Below, one piece after another: positions 50,824-59,262 of a DNA stretch of 64,000 nucleotides. Numbering within the stretch: position 1 is the first letter of the stretch; every line of letters starts with the position of its first letter. A model generated the notes under the pieces. It did not search any database. It had not been told where the DNA came from and was given only the letters and a program-made list of their open reading frames with translations. Position numbers and translations under genes: made by a program. The DNA is from JBBDYQ01 sp035553855 (lineage in GTDB: Bacteria > Actinomycetota > Thermoleophilia > Solirubrobacterales > Thermoleophilaceae). Location of the stretch: positions 1 to 64,000 of the forward strand of contig DATMJO010000082.1 of the NCBI GenBank assembly GCA_035553855.1, in the 5' to 3' direction.

Positions 50824-52285
50824 GTCCGCCTCCTCCCGGTGTCTCGATCCGCAACCTGTCTCCGGCGCGGAGACTAACCACGGCCTTCGGCGGGAGCTCG
50901 TCGCCGTTCACGAGGTTCCGGCCGGGCACGCCGTCGCCGCCGCCCGCGGCCCCGCGCGGGGCGTGGCGGCGCCGCTCGGTGATCAGCGACAGCTCCATCG
51001 GCTCGAGCGCCTCCAGCTCGCGGACGACGCCGTCGCCGCCGCGGAAGCGGCCGGCGCCGCCCGAGCCGCGCCGCAGCGAGTACTCGACCGCGCGGAGCGG
51101 GAACTCGAGCTCCAGCGCCTCGACGGGCGTGTTCAGCGTGTTGCTCATCGCGACGTGGACCGCGCTCGGGCCATCCGCGTCCGGGCAGGCGCCCTGGCCG
51201 CCGCCGGTGGTCTCGTAGTAGCTGAAGCGCTCGTTCCCGAGCGTCATGTTGTTCATGGTCCCCTGGCCCAGGGCGCGGCCGAACGCCGCGAGCACGAGGT
51301 CGGCGACGCGGGAGGAGGTCTCCACGTTCCCGCCCGCGACCGCGGCGGGCGGGCGGGCGTTGAGCAGCGAGCCCTCCGGGACCCCGACCTCAAGGGGGCG
51401 CCAGGCGCCGGCGCAGGCCGGGACGTCCGGGTCCGCCAGGACCCGCAGGGCGAAATAACAGGCCGACAGGGTCACGGCCAGCGGGCAGTTCAGGTTCCCC
51501 TCGTGCTGCGGCGCGGAGCCCTCGAAGTCGAACCGGACCTCCTCGCCCTCCACCTTCGCGCGCAGCCGCAGCTCCAAGTCGCCCTCGGCCGCCTCGAGCA
51601 CGTCCGCCGCCTCGTGCTCGCCGTCCGGTAGCCGGCCGATCGCCGCCCTGGTCCGCCGCTCGGCGTAGTCGAGCGTCGCCGCCAGCCCCTCGCTGAGGTC
51701 TTCCGCCCCGAGCCGGGCGGCGAGGTCCGCCATCCGCTCCGCGCCCGCGGCGTTCGCGGCGAGCTGGGCGCGCAGGTCGGCGCGCCGCTCGTCGGGGTTG
51801 CGCATCCTCGCGGCCAGCTCGTCGGTGAGGCCGGGCTCGATCCGGGTTGGCGGGATCACCGCGCCCTCCTCCTCCAGCGAGCGCGAGTCGGCGGGCATGC
51901 TGCCCGGCGTGCGCCCGCCGACGTCGGCGTGGTGGGCGCGGGTGGCGGCGAAGCCCGCCACGCGCCCCTCGTGGAGCACCGGCGTGACGACCGTGATGTC
52001 GGGCAGGTGCGTGCCGCCGCGATAGGGGTCGTTCAGGATCCATGACCCGCCGCCGGAGTGGTCCTCGCCCAGCACCTCGGCGACCGCGAACGGCATCGCG
52101 CCGAGATGGACCGGTATGTGCTCGGCCTGCATGACGAGCCGGCCGCCGGCGTCGAACAGCGCGGTCGAGCAGTCACGCCGCTCCTTGATGTTCGCCGAGT
52201 GGGCCGAGCGGACGAGCACGGCACCCATCTCGTCGCATGCGGCGCGAAGCGCGCCGAGCATCACCTGGAGGGAGATCGCGTCCAT
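50807..52285 (-). CDS. hyuB: Hydantoinase B/oxoprolinase family protein
   Basis: A 492-residue subunit of an ATP-dependent hydantoinase or 5-oxoprolinase. Family blocks are SANIKERRDCSTALFDAGG, HIPVHLGAMP, NDPYRGGTHLPDITVV and the late TGGGQGACPDADG, RRGSGGAGRFRGGDG. Its ATG overlaps the hyuA stop (TGATG), so the two subunits are coupled. Together they open a cyclic amide such as hydantoin or 5-oxoproline. Confidence 0.92.
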   Translation of the reverse strand: MDAISLQVMLGALRAACDEMGAVLVRSAHSANIKERRDCSTALFDAGGRLVMQAEHIPVHLGAMPFAVAEVLGEDHSGGGSWILNDPYRGGTHLPDITVVTPVLHEGRVAGFAATRAHHADVGGRTPGSMPADSRSLEEEGAVIPPTRIEPGLTDELAARMRNPDERRADLRAQLAANAAGAERMADLAARLGAEDLSEGLAATLDYAERRTRAAIGRLPDGEHEAADVLEAAEGDLELRLRAKVEGEEVRFDFEGSAPQHEGNLNCPLAVTLSACYFALRVLADPDVPACAGAWRPLEVGVPEGSLLNARPPAAVAGGNVETSSRVADLVLAAFGRALGQGTMNNMTLGNERFSYYETTGGGQGACPDADGPSAVHVAMSNTLNTPVEALELEFPLRAVEYSLRRGSGGAGRFRGGDGVVRELEALEPMELSLITERRRHAPRGAAGGGDGVPGRNLVNGDELPPKAVVSLRAGDRLRIETPGGGGHGGDD

Positions 52286-54270
52286 CAGCGGCGCTCCAGC
52301 ACCAGCGTGCCGTCCGCGTCCGCGGCCCCAGCCCATCCGGGCGGCACGACGAGCGTCGCCTCCGGCAGCTCGACGATCGCCGGCCCCGCCACCTCCCCCG
52401 CAGGAGCGCCGCGCCATACGCGGGTCTCGAGCCATTCCCCCGCGAAGCGCGCGCGCCGGGTCGCGTGCCCGCCGGCCGGCGGCGCTCCGCCTCCCGGGAG
52501 ATCGCCGCCCGGAACCGCGACGGCCACGCGAACGGTCACGAGCTCGAGCCGGGCGCCGAAGTCGGAGTGCCCGTAGCGCTCCTGGTGCGCGGCGTCGAAG
52601 GCGTCCCTGAGCGCCCCGATGTCCGGCTCGGGCTCGCCCGCGACGGTGAGCTCGAACGCCTGCCCCGCGTAGCGCAGGTCGTAGGACGCGCGGACCTCGG
52701 CGCCGGGCTCCCCGAGCTCGTCGCGGCCCCGTGCCGCGAGCCGGGCGACCGCCTCGGACACGGCGTCGCGCGTGAGCCCGTCGCCGGAGAGCAGGACGCT
52801 CTCCACGAGGTCGCGCCGGCGCTCCGACACGACCAGCCCGACCGCCGAGAGCACGCCCGACGCGGGCGGCACCGCGATCCGCACGATGCCCAGCTCCTCC
52901 GCGATCGCGGCTGCGTGCAGCGGCCCCGCGCCGCCGAAGGGAAGCAGCGCGAGGTCGCGTGGATCGAGCCCGCGCTCGACGGTCATCACGCGCACCGCCC
53001 GCGCCATCTCGAGGCTCGCGAGGCGAACGATTCCCTCCGCGGCCTCCAGGGGCTCGAGCCGGACGTCGGCCGCGAGCGCGGCGAGCGCCCGCTCCGCGGC
53101 CCCGGCGTCGAGCGCCACCCCGCCCGCGAGCGTGCCCTCGGGGTCCAGGTAGCCGAGCAGCAGGTTGGCGTCGGTGACCGTCGGCTCGGCCCCGCCGCGG
53201 CCGTAGCAGGCAGGCCCGGGCTCGGCGCCCGCGGAGCGCGGGCCGACCCGCAGCGCCCCGCCGGGGTCACGCCAGGCGACGCTGCCGCCGCCCGCGCCGA
53301 CGGTGTGCACGTCGACCATCGGCAGCGCGAGCGCCCGCCCGCCGACCTCGCGCCCGCCGCTCGTCGCCTCCCGCCCGGCGCGCACGATCGAGACGTCGCA
53401 GGAGGTGCCGCCCATGTCGAGGCAGACCGCATCGGGGAAGCCCGCGCGTGCGGCGAGGCGCGCCGCGCCGACGGCGCCTCCGGCCGGGCCGGAGAGGACG
53501 GTCCAGGAGCCGTGCCGCCCCGCGGTGTCCGCGTCGGCGACGCCGCCGCCCGAGAGCATCACCTCGGGAGCCGGGAGGCCGGCTTCGCGGGCCCGCTCGG
53601 CGAGCCGGCCGAGGTAGCGGCGCAGGAGCGGCGAGAGCGCGGCGTCCACCACCGTCGTCGCGCAGCGCTCGTACTCGCGGAAGACGGCAGCCGTCTCGTG
53701 TGAGGTCGAGACGTGCAGGCCCGGCCGCTCCTCGCCGATCAGCGTGGCCGTCGCGCGCTCGTGCTCCGGGTGCCGGAAGCCCCACAGCAGGCAGACCGCC
53801 GCTGCCTCGACATCGGGCAGCGCCTCAACGCGCCCACGGAGCACCTCCATGTCGAGCGCGCGCAGGACTCCGTCGGGCACCGTGCGCTCCGGCACGCCCA
53901 CGCGGAGATCGGCGGGGACGAGCGGTGGCGGGTGACCTGCGCAGAGGCGGTAAAGCTCGGCACGGGCCTGGCGCCCGAGCTCCTCGATGTCGGTGAATCC
54001 CTCGGTTGCGAACAGCGCCGTTCTCGCCGCTCGCCCCTCGAGCAGGGCGTTCGTGCCCACGGTCATCCCGTGTACGAACCTGCCCACGTCCTGCGGCGAG
54101 GCGCCGGCCCGATCGAGGGCCCGGCGGACGGCGTCGAGCACGCCGGCCGACTGGTCGGAAGGCGTGGTCGGCGCCTTCGCCGTCACGAGGCCGGCGGGAC
54201 CGAGCAGCGCGGCGTCCGTGAACGTGCCGCCGACATCGACTCCAAGCAGTAGCGGGGACAGGCCCCGCAT
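52285..54270 (-). CDS. hyuA: Hydantoinase A/oxoprolinase family protein
   Basis: A 661-residue ATP-binding subunit. The nucleotide site appears at LLGVDVGGTFTDAAL and LDMGGTSCDVSIV, with VHGMTVGTNALLEG and TVGAGGGSVAWRDPGGAL also typical. It partners HyuB downstream. The first codons (MRGLSPLL) lie inside a REP-like palindrome at 54252-54268, so the start may have been shaped by insertion of that element. Confidence 0.92.
   Translation of the reverse strand: MRGLSPLLLGVDVGGTFTDAALLGPAGLVTAKAPTTPSDQSAGVLDAVRRALDRAGASPQDVGRFVHGMTVGTNALLEGRAARTALFATEGFTDIEELGRQARAELYRLCAGHPPPLVPADLRVGVPERTVPDGVLRALDMEVLRGRVEALPDVEAAAVCLLWGFRHPEHERATATLIGEERPGLHVSTSHETAAVFREYERCATTVVDAALSPLLRRYLGRLAERAREAGLPAPEVMLSGGGVADADTAGRHGSWTVLSGPAGGAVGAARLAARAGFPDAVCLDMGGTSCDVSIVRAGREATSGGREVGGRALALPMVDVHTVGAGGGSVAWRDPGGALRVGPRSAGAEPGPACYGRGGAEPTVTDANLLLGYLDPEGTLAGGVALDAGAAERALAALAADVRLEPLEAAEGIVRLASLEMARAVRVMTVERGLDPRDLALLPFGGAGPLHAAAIAEELGIVRIAVPPASGVLSAVGLVVSERRRDLVESVLLSGDGLTRDAVSEAVARLAARGRDELGEPGAEVRASYDLRYAGQAFELTVAGEPEPDIGALRDAFDAAHQERYGHSDFGARLELVTVRVAVAVPGGDLPGGGAPPAGGHATRRARFAGEWLETRVWRGAPAGEVAGPAIVELPEATLVVPPGWAGAADADGTLVLERR
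54252..54268. repeat. REP-like palindrome covering the hyuA start
   Basis: GCGGGG / CCCCGC with a 5-base loop ACAGG. On the minus strand it begins within the ATG of hyuA and encodes RGLSP. The core GGGGCCTGTCCCC fits the other CTG-centred palindromes. Confidence 0.55.
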
Positions 54271-54303
54271 TCAACACGCCGGCCGCCCGGGCGGCCGCGA
54301 CGG

Positions 54304-54723
54304 CTACGCGGCGGTGGCTTCCTCGAAGCTCTCGTCGAGGTGGCGGTGGGACGGGCAGTACTTGCTGCCGGGCAGCGGCACGCGCTGGCAGGCCGTGCCC
54401 TTGCGCGTGGTGGCGTGGCAGCAGAGCGGGCTCCCGTCGAAGGTGACCCCGGCGCGGGCGTGCTGGTCGACGTATTCGACCGCGAGCGTCATGTAGCGCT
54501 CGATCACGCTGTACGCGCGCATCTGCGCGCTCATGGGGAACAGGTCGCGCACGTCGTGGAAGAGCGTGCGCGCGGGCTTGGCGAAGTAGTAGCGGTCCGT
54601 CGCGAGCCGCTCGACCGCGGCCTCACAGCTGCGCAGGAAGCGCTCGCGGCCACAGCTGGAGCGCGGGCGCTCTTCGACGAGCGGCGCGAGCTCTCGATAC
54701 ATCAGACGGCTGAACTGATACAT
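54304..54723 (-). CDS. Small Cys/His-motif protein, unknown
   Basis: A 139-residue protein. The N-terminal half is helical (YRELAPLVEERP, CEAAVERLATDRYYFAK). The C-terminal half has CCHATTRKGTACQRVPLPGS followed by CPSH, a probable zinc knuckle of the C-x-T-x-K-G-x-x-C type known from DUF5763-like proteins. It is not coupled to hyuA. The start could be ATG 54723 or seven codons later. Confidence 0.7.
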   Translation of the reverse strand: MYQFSRLMYRELAPLVEERPRSSCGRERFLRSCEAAVERLATDRYYFAKPARTLFHDVRDLFPMSAQMRAYSVIERYMTLAVEYVDQHARAGVTFDGSPLCCHATTRKGTACQRVPLPGSKYCPSHRHLDESFEEATAA

Positions 54724-54921
54724 CGGCCTCTCATCCCTCCCTACGAATCCGGCAGTCCGTTGTTTGCGCCGGCGCCGGCCGAGTGTCGCAACGGCGTGTA
54801 AAGCGACAACGTAGGCATTGTTGATTTCGAGTTAAGACTCTGCTTCGGGGATCCGCGTAACCCATCGGGGCACGCGCTCATCCCAACAACGGGCGGGGTG
54901 CCGGGAACTGGCGGAGGGCCG

Positions 54922-55554
54922 TCAGCGCGGCGGCAGGCTGCCGTACACGGAGCGCATGAAGATCTGCGTGAGCGCGTCGACGACCGCGTCGGCGTCGCCG
55001 CCGTCGCGGGCGAGCTGGTACAGCCGCCGCTCGGTCATCCAGCACAGCGCGGTCGCGGTCTCGAGCGGATCGATGGCGGTCACGCGGCCCGCCTCGAGGT
55101 CGGCCTCGATGCGCTCACGGCTCGCGGTGATGAAGCGCCCGATCACCGCGTTCCAGAACGAGCGCACCTCGTCGTCGTGCATCGACGCCTCGGTGACGGC
55201 GCGGAGCAGGTGGGCGCTCTCCAGGTAGAGGCGCGTGATCTCGGCGAGCGATACGCGGATCTCGGCGGCCGGGTCCTCGCCCGTGCCGTGCCACCAGCGG
55301 TCGGCCTGCTGGTAGAGGATCTCGACGACCTCGACGGTCAGGCGCATCAGCAGCTCGCGCTTGTCGCGGAAGTAGAAGTAGAAGGCCGTGCGGCCGATGC
55401 CGGCATCGCGCGAGACGCGCTCGACGCTGAGCGCGGAATAGGGGCTTCCGCCCTCGATCAGCGCACGGGCCGACCGGAGGATTGCCTCCTCGACCTCGGC
55501 GCGTCGTTCAGTTCGCTTCCCTGCCGCCACGAGTCCGTCCTTCCCTGCTGCCAC
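54922..55554 (-). CDS. TetR-family regulator
   Basis: A 210-residue repressor. The helix-turn-helix reads EEAILRSARALIEG, then VERVSRDAGIGRTAFYFYFR. The ligand domain is aromatic-rich. Two in-frame GTG starts (55554 and 55530) lie in a tandem 24-bp duplication, so the N-terminus may be 210 or 202 residues. It is divergent from the R2lox-like gene and probably binds GACACCGTGTC at 55579. Confidence 0.9.
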   Translation of the reverse strand: MAAGKDGLVAAGKRTERRAEVEEAILRSARALIEGGSPYSALSVERVSRDAGIGRTAFYFYFRDKRELLMRLTVEVVEILYQQADRWWHGTGEDPAAEIRVSLAEITRLYLESAHLLRAVTEASMHDDEVRSFWNAVIGRFITASRERIEADLEAGRVTAIDPLETATALCWMTERRLYQLARDGGDADAVVDALTQIFMRSVYGSLPPR

Positions 55555-55564
55555 GAGTCCGTCG
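55517..55564. repeat. 24-bp tandem duplication at a regulator start
   Basis: Two 24-bp units (55517-55540 and 55541-55564) differ at two positions. Each contains a GTG in the TetR frame, so the duplication doubled the start site and added eight codons (VAAGKDGL). Confidence 0.8.
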
Positions 55565-55576
55565 CGAGTGTAGGTC

Positions 55577-55605
55577 TGGACACCGTGTCAATGCGACGGT
55601 AATGT
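55577..55605 (+). promoter_or_regulatory. R2lox promoter with palindromic operator
   Basis: TGGACA (55577-55582), 17 bp, TAATGT (55600-55605). The palindrome GACACCGTGTC (55579-55589, arms GACAC/GTGTC) overlaps the -35, so a bound TetR would block polymerase. Confidence 0.6.
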
Positions 55606-55617
55606 CCGACGGCTCGC

Positions 55618-56529
55618 ATGGCCAGTCTGCTCGATCTGACAAAGGGAACCGGAGACGTCGCCCAGATAGGCGACGACGCATACCTCAGCAAGACGCTCAA
55701 GCTCATGGAGCCACAGCAGCTCTACACGCTTTGGGAGCGTCAGCACTGGCAGTCGCAGACCGTCGACCTCGAGCGCGACAAGCGCGACTTCGCCTCGCTC
55801 GGCGACGAGGATCGCGAGCAGCTCATGTGGATCCTCTCGGCGTTCTTCGTCGGCGAGGAGCGCGTCACGACCGAGTTCTCGGGGCTCGTGATGGCCTACG
55901 AGGACGAGCAGGAGGAGGCGTTCCTCACCACCCAGCAGGTCGACGAGGCCCGCCACATGCAGTTCTTCGACCGCTGGTTCCGCGAGGTCGCCTCCCTGGA
56001 GGGTGATGGGATCAACGACCGTCTCGCGCGCGTTCGGGAGGCCCTCACCGAGCCGTTCGTGAAGCTCTTCGACGACTCGCTCGTGGCCGCCGGGCGCAGG
56101 CTGATCGCCGACCCGTCCGACCGCGACGCGAAGACCGACTTCATCACGACCTACCATATGGTCATCGAGGGCACGCTCGCTCTCACGGGCCAGCACTTCC
56201 TGCTCGACTTCTGCGAGAAGCGGGACCTTCTGCCCGGCTTCCAGGAGGGCTTCTCGAACATCGCGCGCGACGAGCACCGCCACGTCGCGTACGGCACCTG
56301 GTACCTGCAGCAGCGCTGCCTCCAGGACCCCGGCGCGGCGAAGCGGGTGCAGGACACGCTGATGGAGTTGCTGCCGCTCGCCGCGGGCGTGCTCGTGCCG
56401 CCCGGCTACTCGCTGGGCGACGACTACACCTACCTCGGCTTCACATCCGAGGAGCAGACCGCCTTCGCCTACACGGCGCTCACGCGGCGCCTGAAGGTGA
56501 TCGGGATCGGCCTCCCGGTAGCGGCCTGA
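55618..56529 (+). CDS. R2-like ligand-binding oxidase (R2lox-type)
   Basis: A 303-residue ferritin-like Mn/Fe or diiron oxidase. Metal ligands lie in FFVGEERVTTEF, QQVDEARHMQFF, VIEGTLALTGQ and ARDEHRHVAYG. Compared with my recollection of mycobacterial R2lox, the Val after GEER and the Tyr in TTYHMVIEG align with the Val-Tyr crosslink pair. This favours R2lox over the ribonucleotide reductase R2 subunit. No R1 gene is nearby. A divergent TetR regulator probably controls it. The substrate is unknown. Confidence 0.82.
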   Translation: MASLLDLTKGTGDVAQIGDDAYLSKTLKLMEPQQLYTLWERQHWQSQTVDLERDKRDFASLGDEDREQLMWILSAFFVGEERVTTEFSGLVMAYEDEQEEAFLTTQQVDEARHMQFFDRWFREVASLEGDGINDRLARVREALTEPFVKLFDDSLVAAGRRLIADPSDRDAKTDFITTYHMVIEGTLALTGQHFLLDFCEKRDLLPGFQEGFSNIARDEHRHVAYGTWYLQQRCLQDPGAAKRVQDTLMELLPLAAGVLVPPGYSLGDDYTYLGFTSEEQTAFAYTALTRRLKVIGIGLPVAA

Positions 56530-56551
56530 CGCTAACCTCGTCGGCCCCCCC

Positions 56552-58210
56552 ATGGCCGACTACCAGTACGTCTACTCCACCTACCGCCTGACCCGGGTCT
56601 TCCCCCCCGACAAGGTCGTCCTCCAGGACATCTCCCTGTCGTTCCTGCCCGGGGCGAAGATCGGCGTGCTGGGCGCGAACGGCGCCGGCAAGTCCACGCT
56701 GCTGCGGATCATGGCCGGCCGCGACGACGGCTTCCAGGGCGAGGCCCAGCTCGCGCCCGGCGCCACCGTCGGCCTGCTCGAGCAGGAGCCCGCTCTCGAC
56801 GAGTCCAAGGACGTGCGCGGCAACGTCGAGGAGGCGCTGGCCGACCAGCGGGCGCTGCTCGACCGCTTCACGGAGCTGTCGGCGAACTACTCCGACGAGA
56901 CCGCCGACGAGTTCGCGAAGGTCCAGGAGCGGATCGACGCGACTAATGCGTGGAACCTCGACACGAAGCTCGAGATCGCGATGGACGCGCTGCGCTTGCC
57001 GCCCGGCGACGCGGACGTGACGAAGCTCTCCGGCGGTGAGCGCCGGCGCGTGGCGCTCTGCCGGCTGCTCCTCACCCAGCCCGACCTGCTGCTGCTCGAC
57101 GAGCCGACGAACCACCTGGACGCCGAGTCGGTCGCCTGGCTCGAGCGCCACCTGCGCGACTACCCCGGCTGCGTCGTGGCCGTCACGCACGACCGCTACT
57201 TCCTCGACAACGTGACGGGCTGGATCCTCGAGCTGGACCGGGGCCGGGGGATTCCCTACGAGGGCAACTACTCGGGCTGGCTCGACCAGAAGCGGGCGCG
57301 GCTCGCGCAGGCCGAGAAGAAGGAGAAGGCGCGGCTCAAGACGATCGAGCGGGAGATCGAGTGGGTGCGCCTCAACCCCGCCGCGCGGCGGACGCAGCCG
57401 AAGGCGCGCATCAAGAACTACGAGGCGCTGCTCGCGCAGGACGACGCCCAGCGCTCGCGCGACATGCAGATCCACATCCCCGCCGGGCAGCGGCTCGGCG
57501 ATCTGGTCGTGGAGGCCGACGGCCTCACGAAGGGCTACGGCGACAAGCTGCTCTTCGAGGACCTCTCCTTCAGCCTGCCCCGCGGCGGGATCGTCGGCGT
57601 GATCGGCCCGAACGGCGCCGGCAAGACGACGCTGTTCCGGATGATCGTGGGGCAGGAGACGCCCGACGACGGGTCGCTGCGCCTCGGGGAGACGGTCGAC
57701 CTCGCCTACGTGGACCAGTCACGCGACGCGCTCGACCCCGAGAAGACGGTCTGGCAGGAGATCTCCGGCGGCGCGGAGCAGATCGACGTCGGCGGGCGCC
57801 AGATGAACTCCCGCGCCTACACCTCGGGCTTCAACTTCCGCTCGGAGGAGCAGCAGAAGAAGGTCGCGAAGCTCTCGGGCGGGGAGCGCAACCGCCTCCA
57901 CCTCGCGAAGCTCCTGCGCAGCGGCGGCAACCTGCTGCTGCTGGACGAGCCCACCAACGACCTCGACGTGGACACGCTGCGCGCGCTCGAGGAGGCGCTC
58001 CTCTCCTTCGCGGGCTGCGCCGTCGTGATCTCGCACGACCGCTGGTTCCTCGACCGCATCGCGACGCATGTGCTCGCGTTCGAGGGCGAGTCGCGGGTCG
58101 TCTGGTACGAGGGGAACTTCGACGCCTACGAGGAGGACCGGCGACGCCGCCTGGGCGACGCCGCCGATCGTCCTCACCGCATCACCTACAAGAAGCTCAC
58201 CCGCTCCTGA
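56552..58210 (+). CDS. ettA: ABC-F translational factor EttA
   Basis: A 552-residue soluble protein with two ABC domains that binds the ribosome E site and gates the first peptide bond by ATP state. Domain 1 has GANGAGKSTL, LSGGERRRVAL and LLLLDEPTNHLDAESV; domain 2 has GPNGAGKTTL, LSGGERNRLHL and LLLLDEPTNDLDVDT. The start YQYVYSTYRLTRVFPPDK and the arm and linker (IEREIEWVRLNPAARR) are EttA-specific. A TAACCT box lies 13 nt before ATG 56552. Confidence 0.95.
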   Translation: MADYQYVYSTYRLTRVFPPDKVVLQDISLSFLPGAKIGVLGANGAGKSTLLRIMAGRDDGFQGEAQLAPGATVGLLEQEPALDESKDVRGNVEEALADQRALLDRFTELSANYSDETADEFAKVQERIDATNAWNLDTKLEIAMDALRLPPGDADVTKLSGGERRRVALCRLLLTQPDLLLLDEPTNHLDAESVAWLERHLRDYPGCVVAVTHDRYFLDNVTGWILELDRGRGIPYEGNYSGWLDQKRARLAQAEKKEKARLKTIEREIEWVRLNPAARRTQPKARIKNYEALLAQDDAQRSRDMQIHIPAGQRLGDLVVEADGLTKGYGDKLLFEDLSFSLPRGGIVGVIGPNGAGKTTLFRMIVGQETPDDGSLRLGETVDLAYVDQSRDALDPEKTVWQEISGGAEQIDVGGRQMNSRAYTSGFNFRSEEQQKKVAKLSGGERNRLHLAKLLRSGGNLLLLDEPTNDLDVDTLRALEEALLSFAGCAVVISHDRWFLDRIATHVLAFEGESRVVWYEGNFDAYEEDRRRRLGDAADRPHRITYKKLTRS

Positions 58211-58217
58211 CGAGAGC

Positions 58218-59237
58218 TCAGGCGAGCGCTCGCCCGGCGAGCGCGGCGTGCGCCCCGACCCGCTCCGCGAACTCTGCGAAGTCGCGCGCGTAGAGCTGCT
58301 GGGCGGGATCGCACTGCGCCGCCTCCGGGTCCTCCGCCACCTCGACGATGATCCCGTCCGCACCGGCTGCGGCGGCCGCGGCGGCGAGCGGCTCGACGAA
58401 GCGGCGCTCGCCCGCCGCATGGGAGGGATCGACGATCACGGGCAGGTGCGTGTGTGCCTTGAGCCACGGGATCGCGCCCAGGTCGAGCGTGAAGCGCATC
58501 GCCGTCTCGAAGGTGCGGATGCCTCGCTCGCAGAGGATCACGGGAGCGTTCGCCTCCTTGAGCACGTAGTCGGCGGCCATCAACAGCTCCTCGACCGTCG
58601 AGGAGAGGCCGCGCTTGAGCAGCACGGGCTTGCCGAGCGCGCCGACGACCTGGAGCAGGGCGTAGTTCTGCATGTTGCGGGCGCCCACCTGGATCACGTC
58701 CACGACCTCCGCCAGCGCCTCGGCGTGGCGCGCGTCGGTCAGCTCCGACACCACCGGGAGCCCGGTCTCCTCGCGCGCCTCGCGCAGGATGTCGAGCGCC
58801 TCGAGCCCGAGCCCCTGGAAGGCGAACGGCGAGGTGCGCGGCTTGAAGGCGCCGCCGCGGAGCATCGACGCGCCGGCGTCGCGCACGGCCCGCGCGACGG
58901 CGAGGGTCGAGTCGCGCGCCTCGACCGTGCAGGGGCCGGCGATCAGGCAGAAGGCCGCGTCGCCGCCGATGCGCCGTCCGCCGATCTCGAACACGCTCGG
59001 CTCCTGGTGCGCGAGGTCGAGCGAGGCGAGCTTGTACGGGCGCGAGATCTCGACCACGCGATCGACGCCGGCCATCCCCTCGAGCCCCAGCTCGCGCACG
59101 CCCTCCGGGTCGCCGATGGCGCCGATCGCCGTCGTCAGCTCGCCGGGCATCACGACGACGTGCACGCCGGTCGTCTCGAGCCGCTCCACGACGGCGTCGA
59201 CCTCGGCCTTGCCGGCCTCGGGTGTCATCACGACCAT
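58218..59237 (-). CDS. aroF: 3-deoxy-7-phosphoheptulonate (DAHP) synthase, type I-beta
   Basis: A 339-residue first enzyme of the shikimate pathway, joining phosphoenolpyruvate and erythrose 4-phosphate. An N-terminal ferredoxin-like regulatory domain (about 1-70) precedes the barrel: IAGPCTVEARD, MLRGGAFKPRTSPFAFQGLG, KPVLLKRGLSSTVEE, ILCERGIRTFE and VDPSHAAGER. ATG 59237 is chosen by match to Thermotoga-type proteins; a TTG four codons upstream is open. It follows nadB after 25 nt. Confidence 0.94.
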   Translation of the reverse strand: MVVMTPEAGKAEVDAVVERLETTGVHVVVMPGELTTAIGAIGDPEGVRELGLEGMAGVDRVVEISRPYKLASLDLAHQEPSVFEIGGRRIGGDAAFCLIAGPCTVEARDSTLAVARAVRDAGASMLRGGAFKPRTSPFAFQGLGLEALDILREAREETGLPVVSELTDARHAEALAEVVDVIQVGARNMQNYALLQVVGALGKPVLLKRGLSSTVEELLMAADYVLKEANAPVILCERGIRTFETAMRFTLDLGAIPWLKAHTHLPVIVDPSHAAGERRFVEPLAAAAAAAGADGIIVEVAEDPEAAQCDPAQQLYARDFAEFAERVGAHAALAGRALA

Positions 59238-59262
59238 CACGTCCCGCAATACTCGCGCAGGC

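Noticed and set aside
55618..56529. Ribonucleotide reductase beta subunit as the call
   Set aside because: The Val and Tyr of the R2lox crosslink align and no R1 gene is nearby; R2lox fits better.
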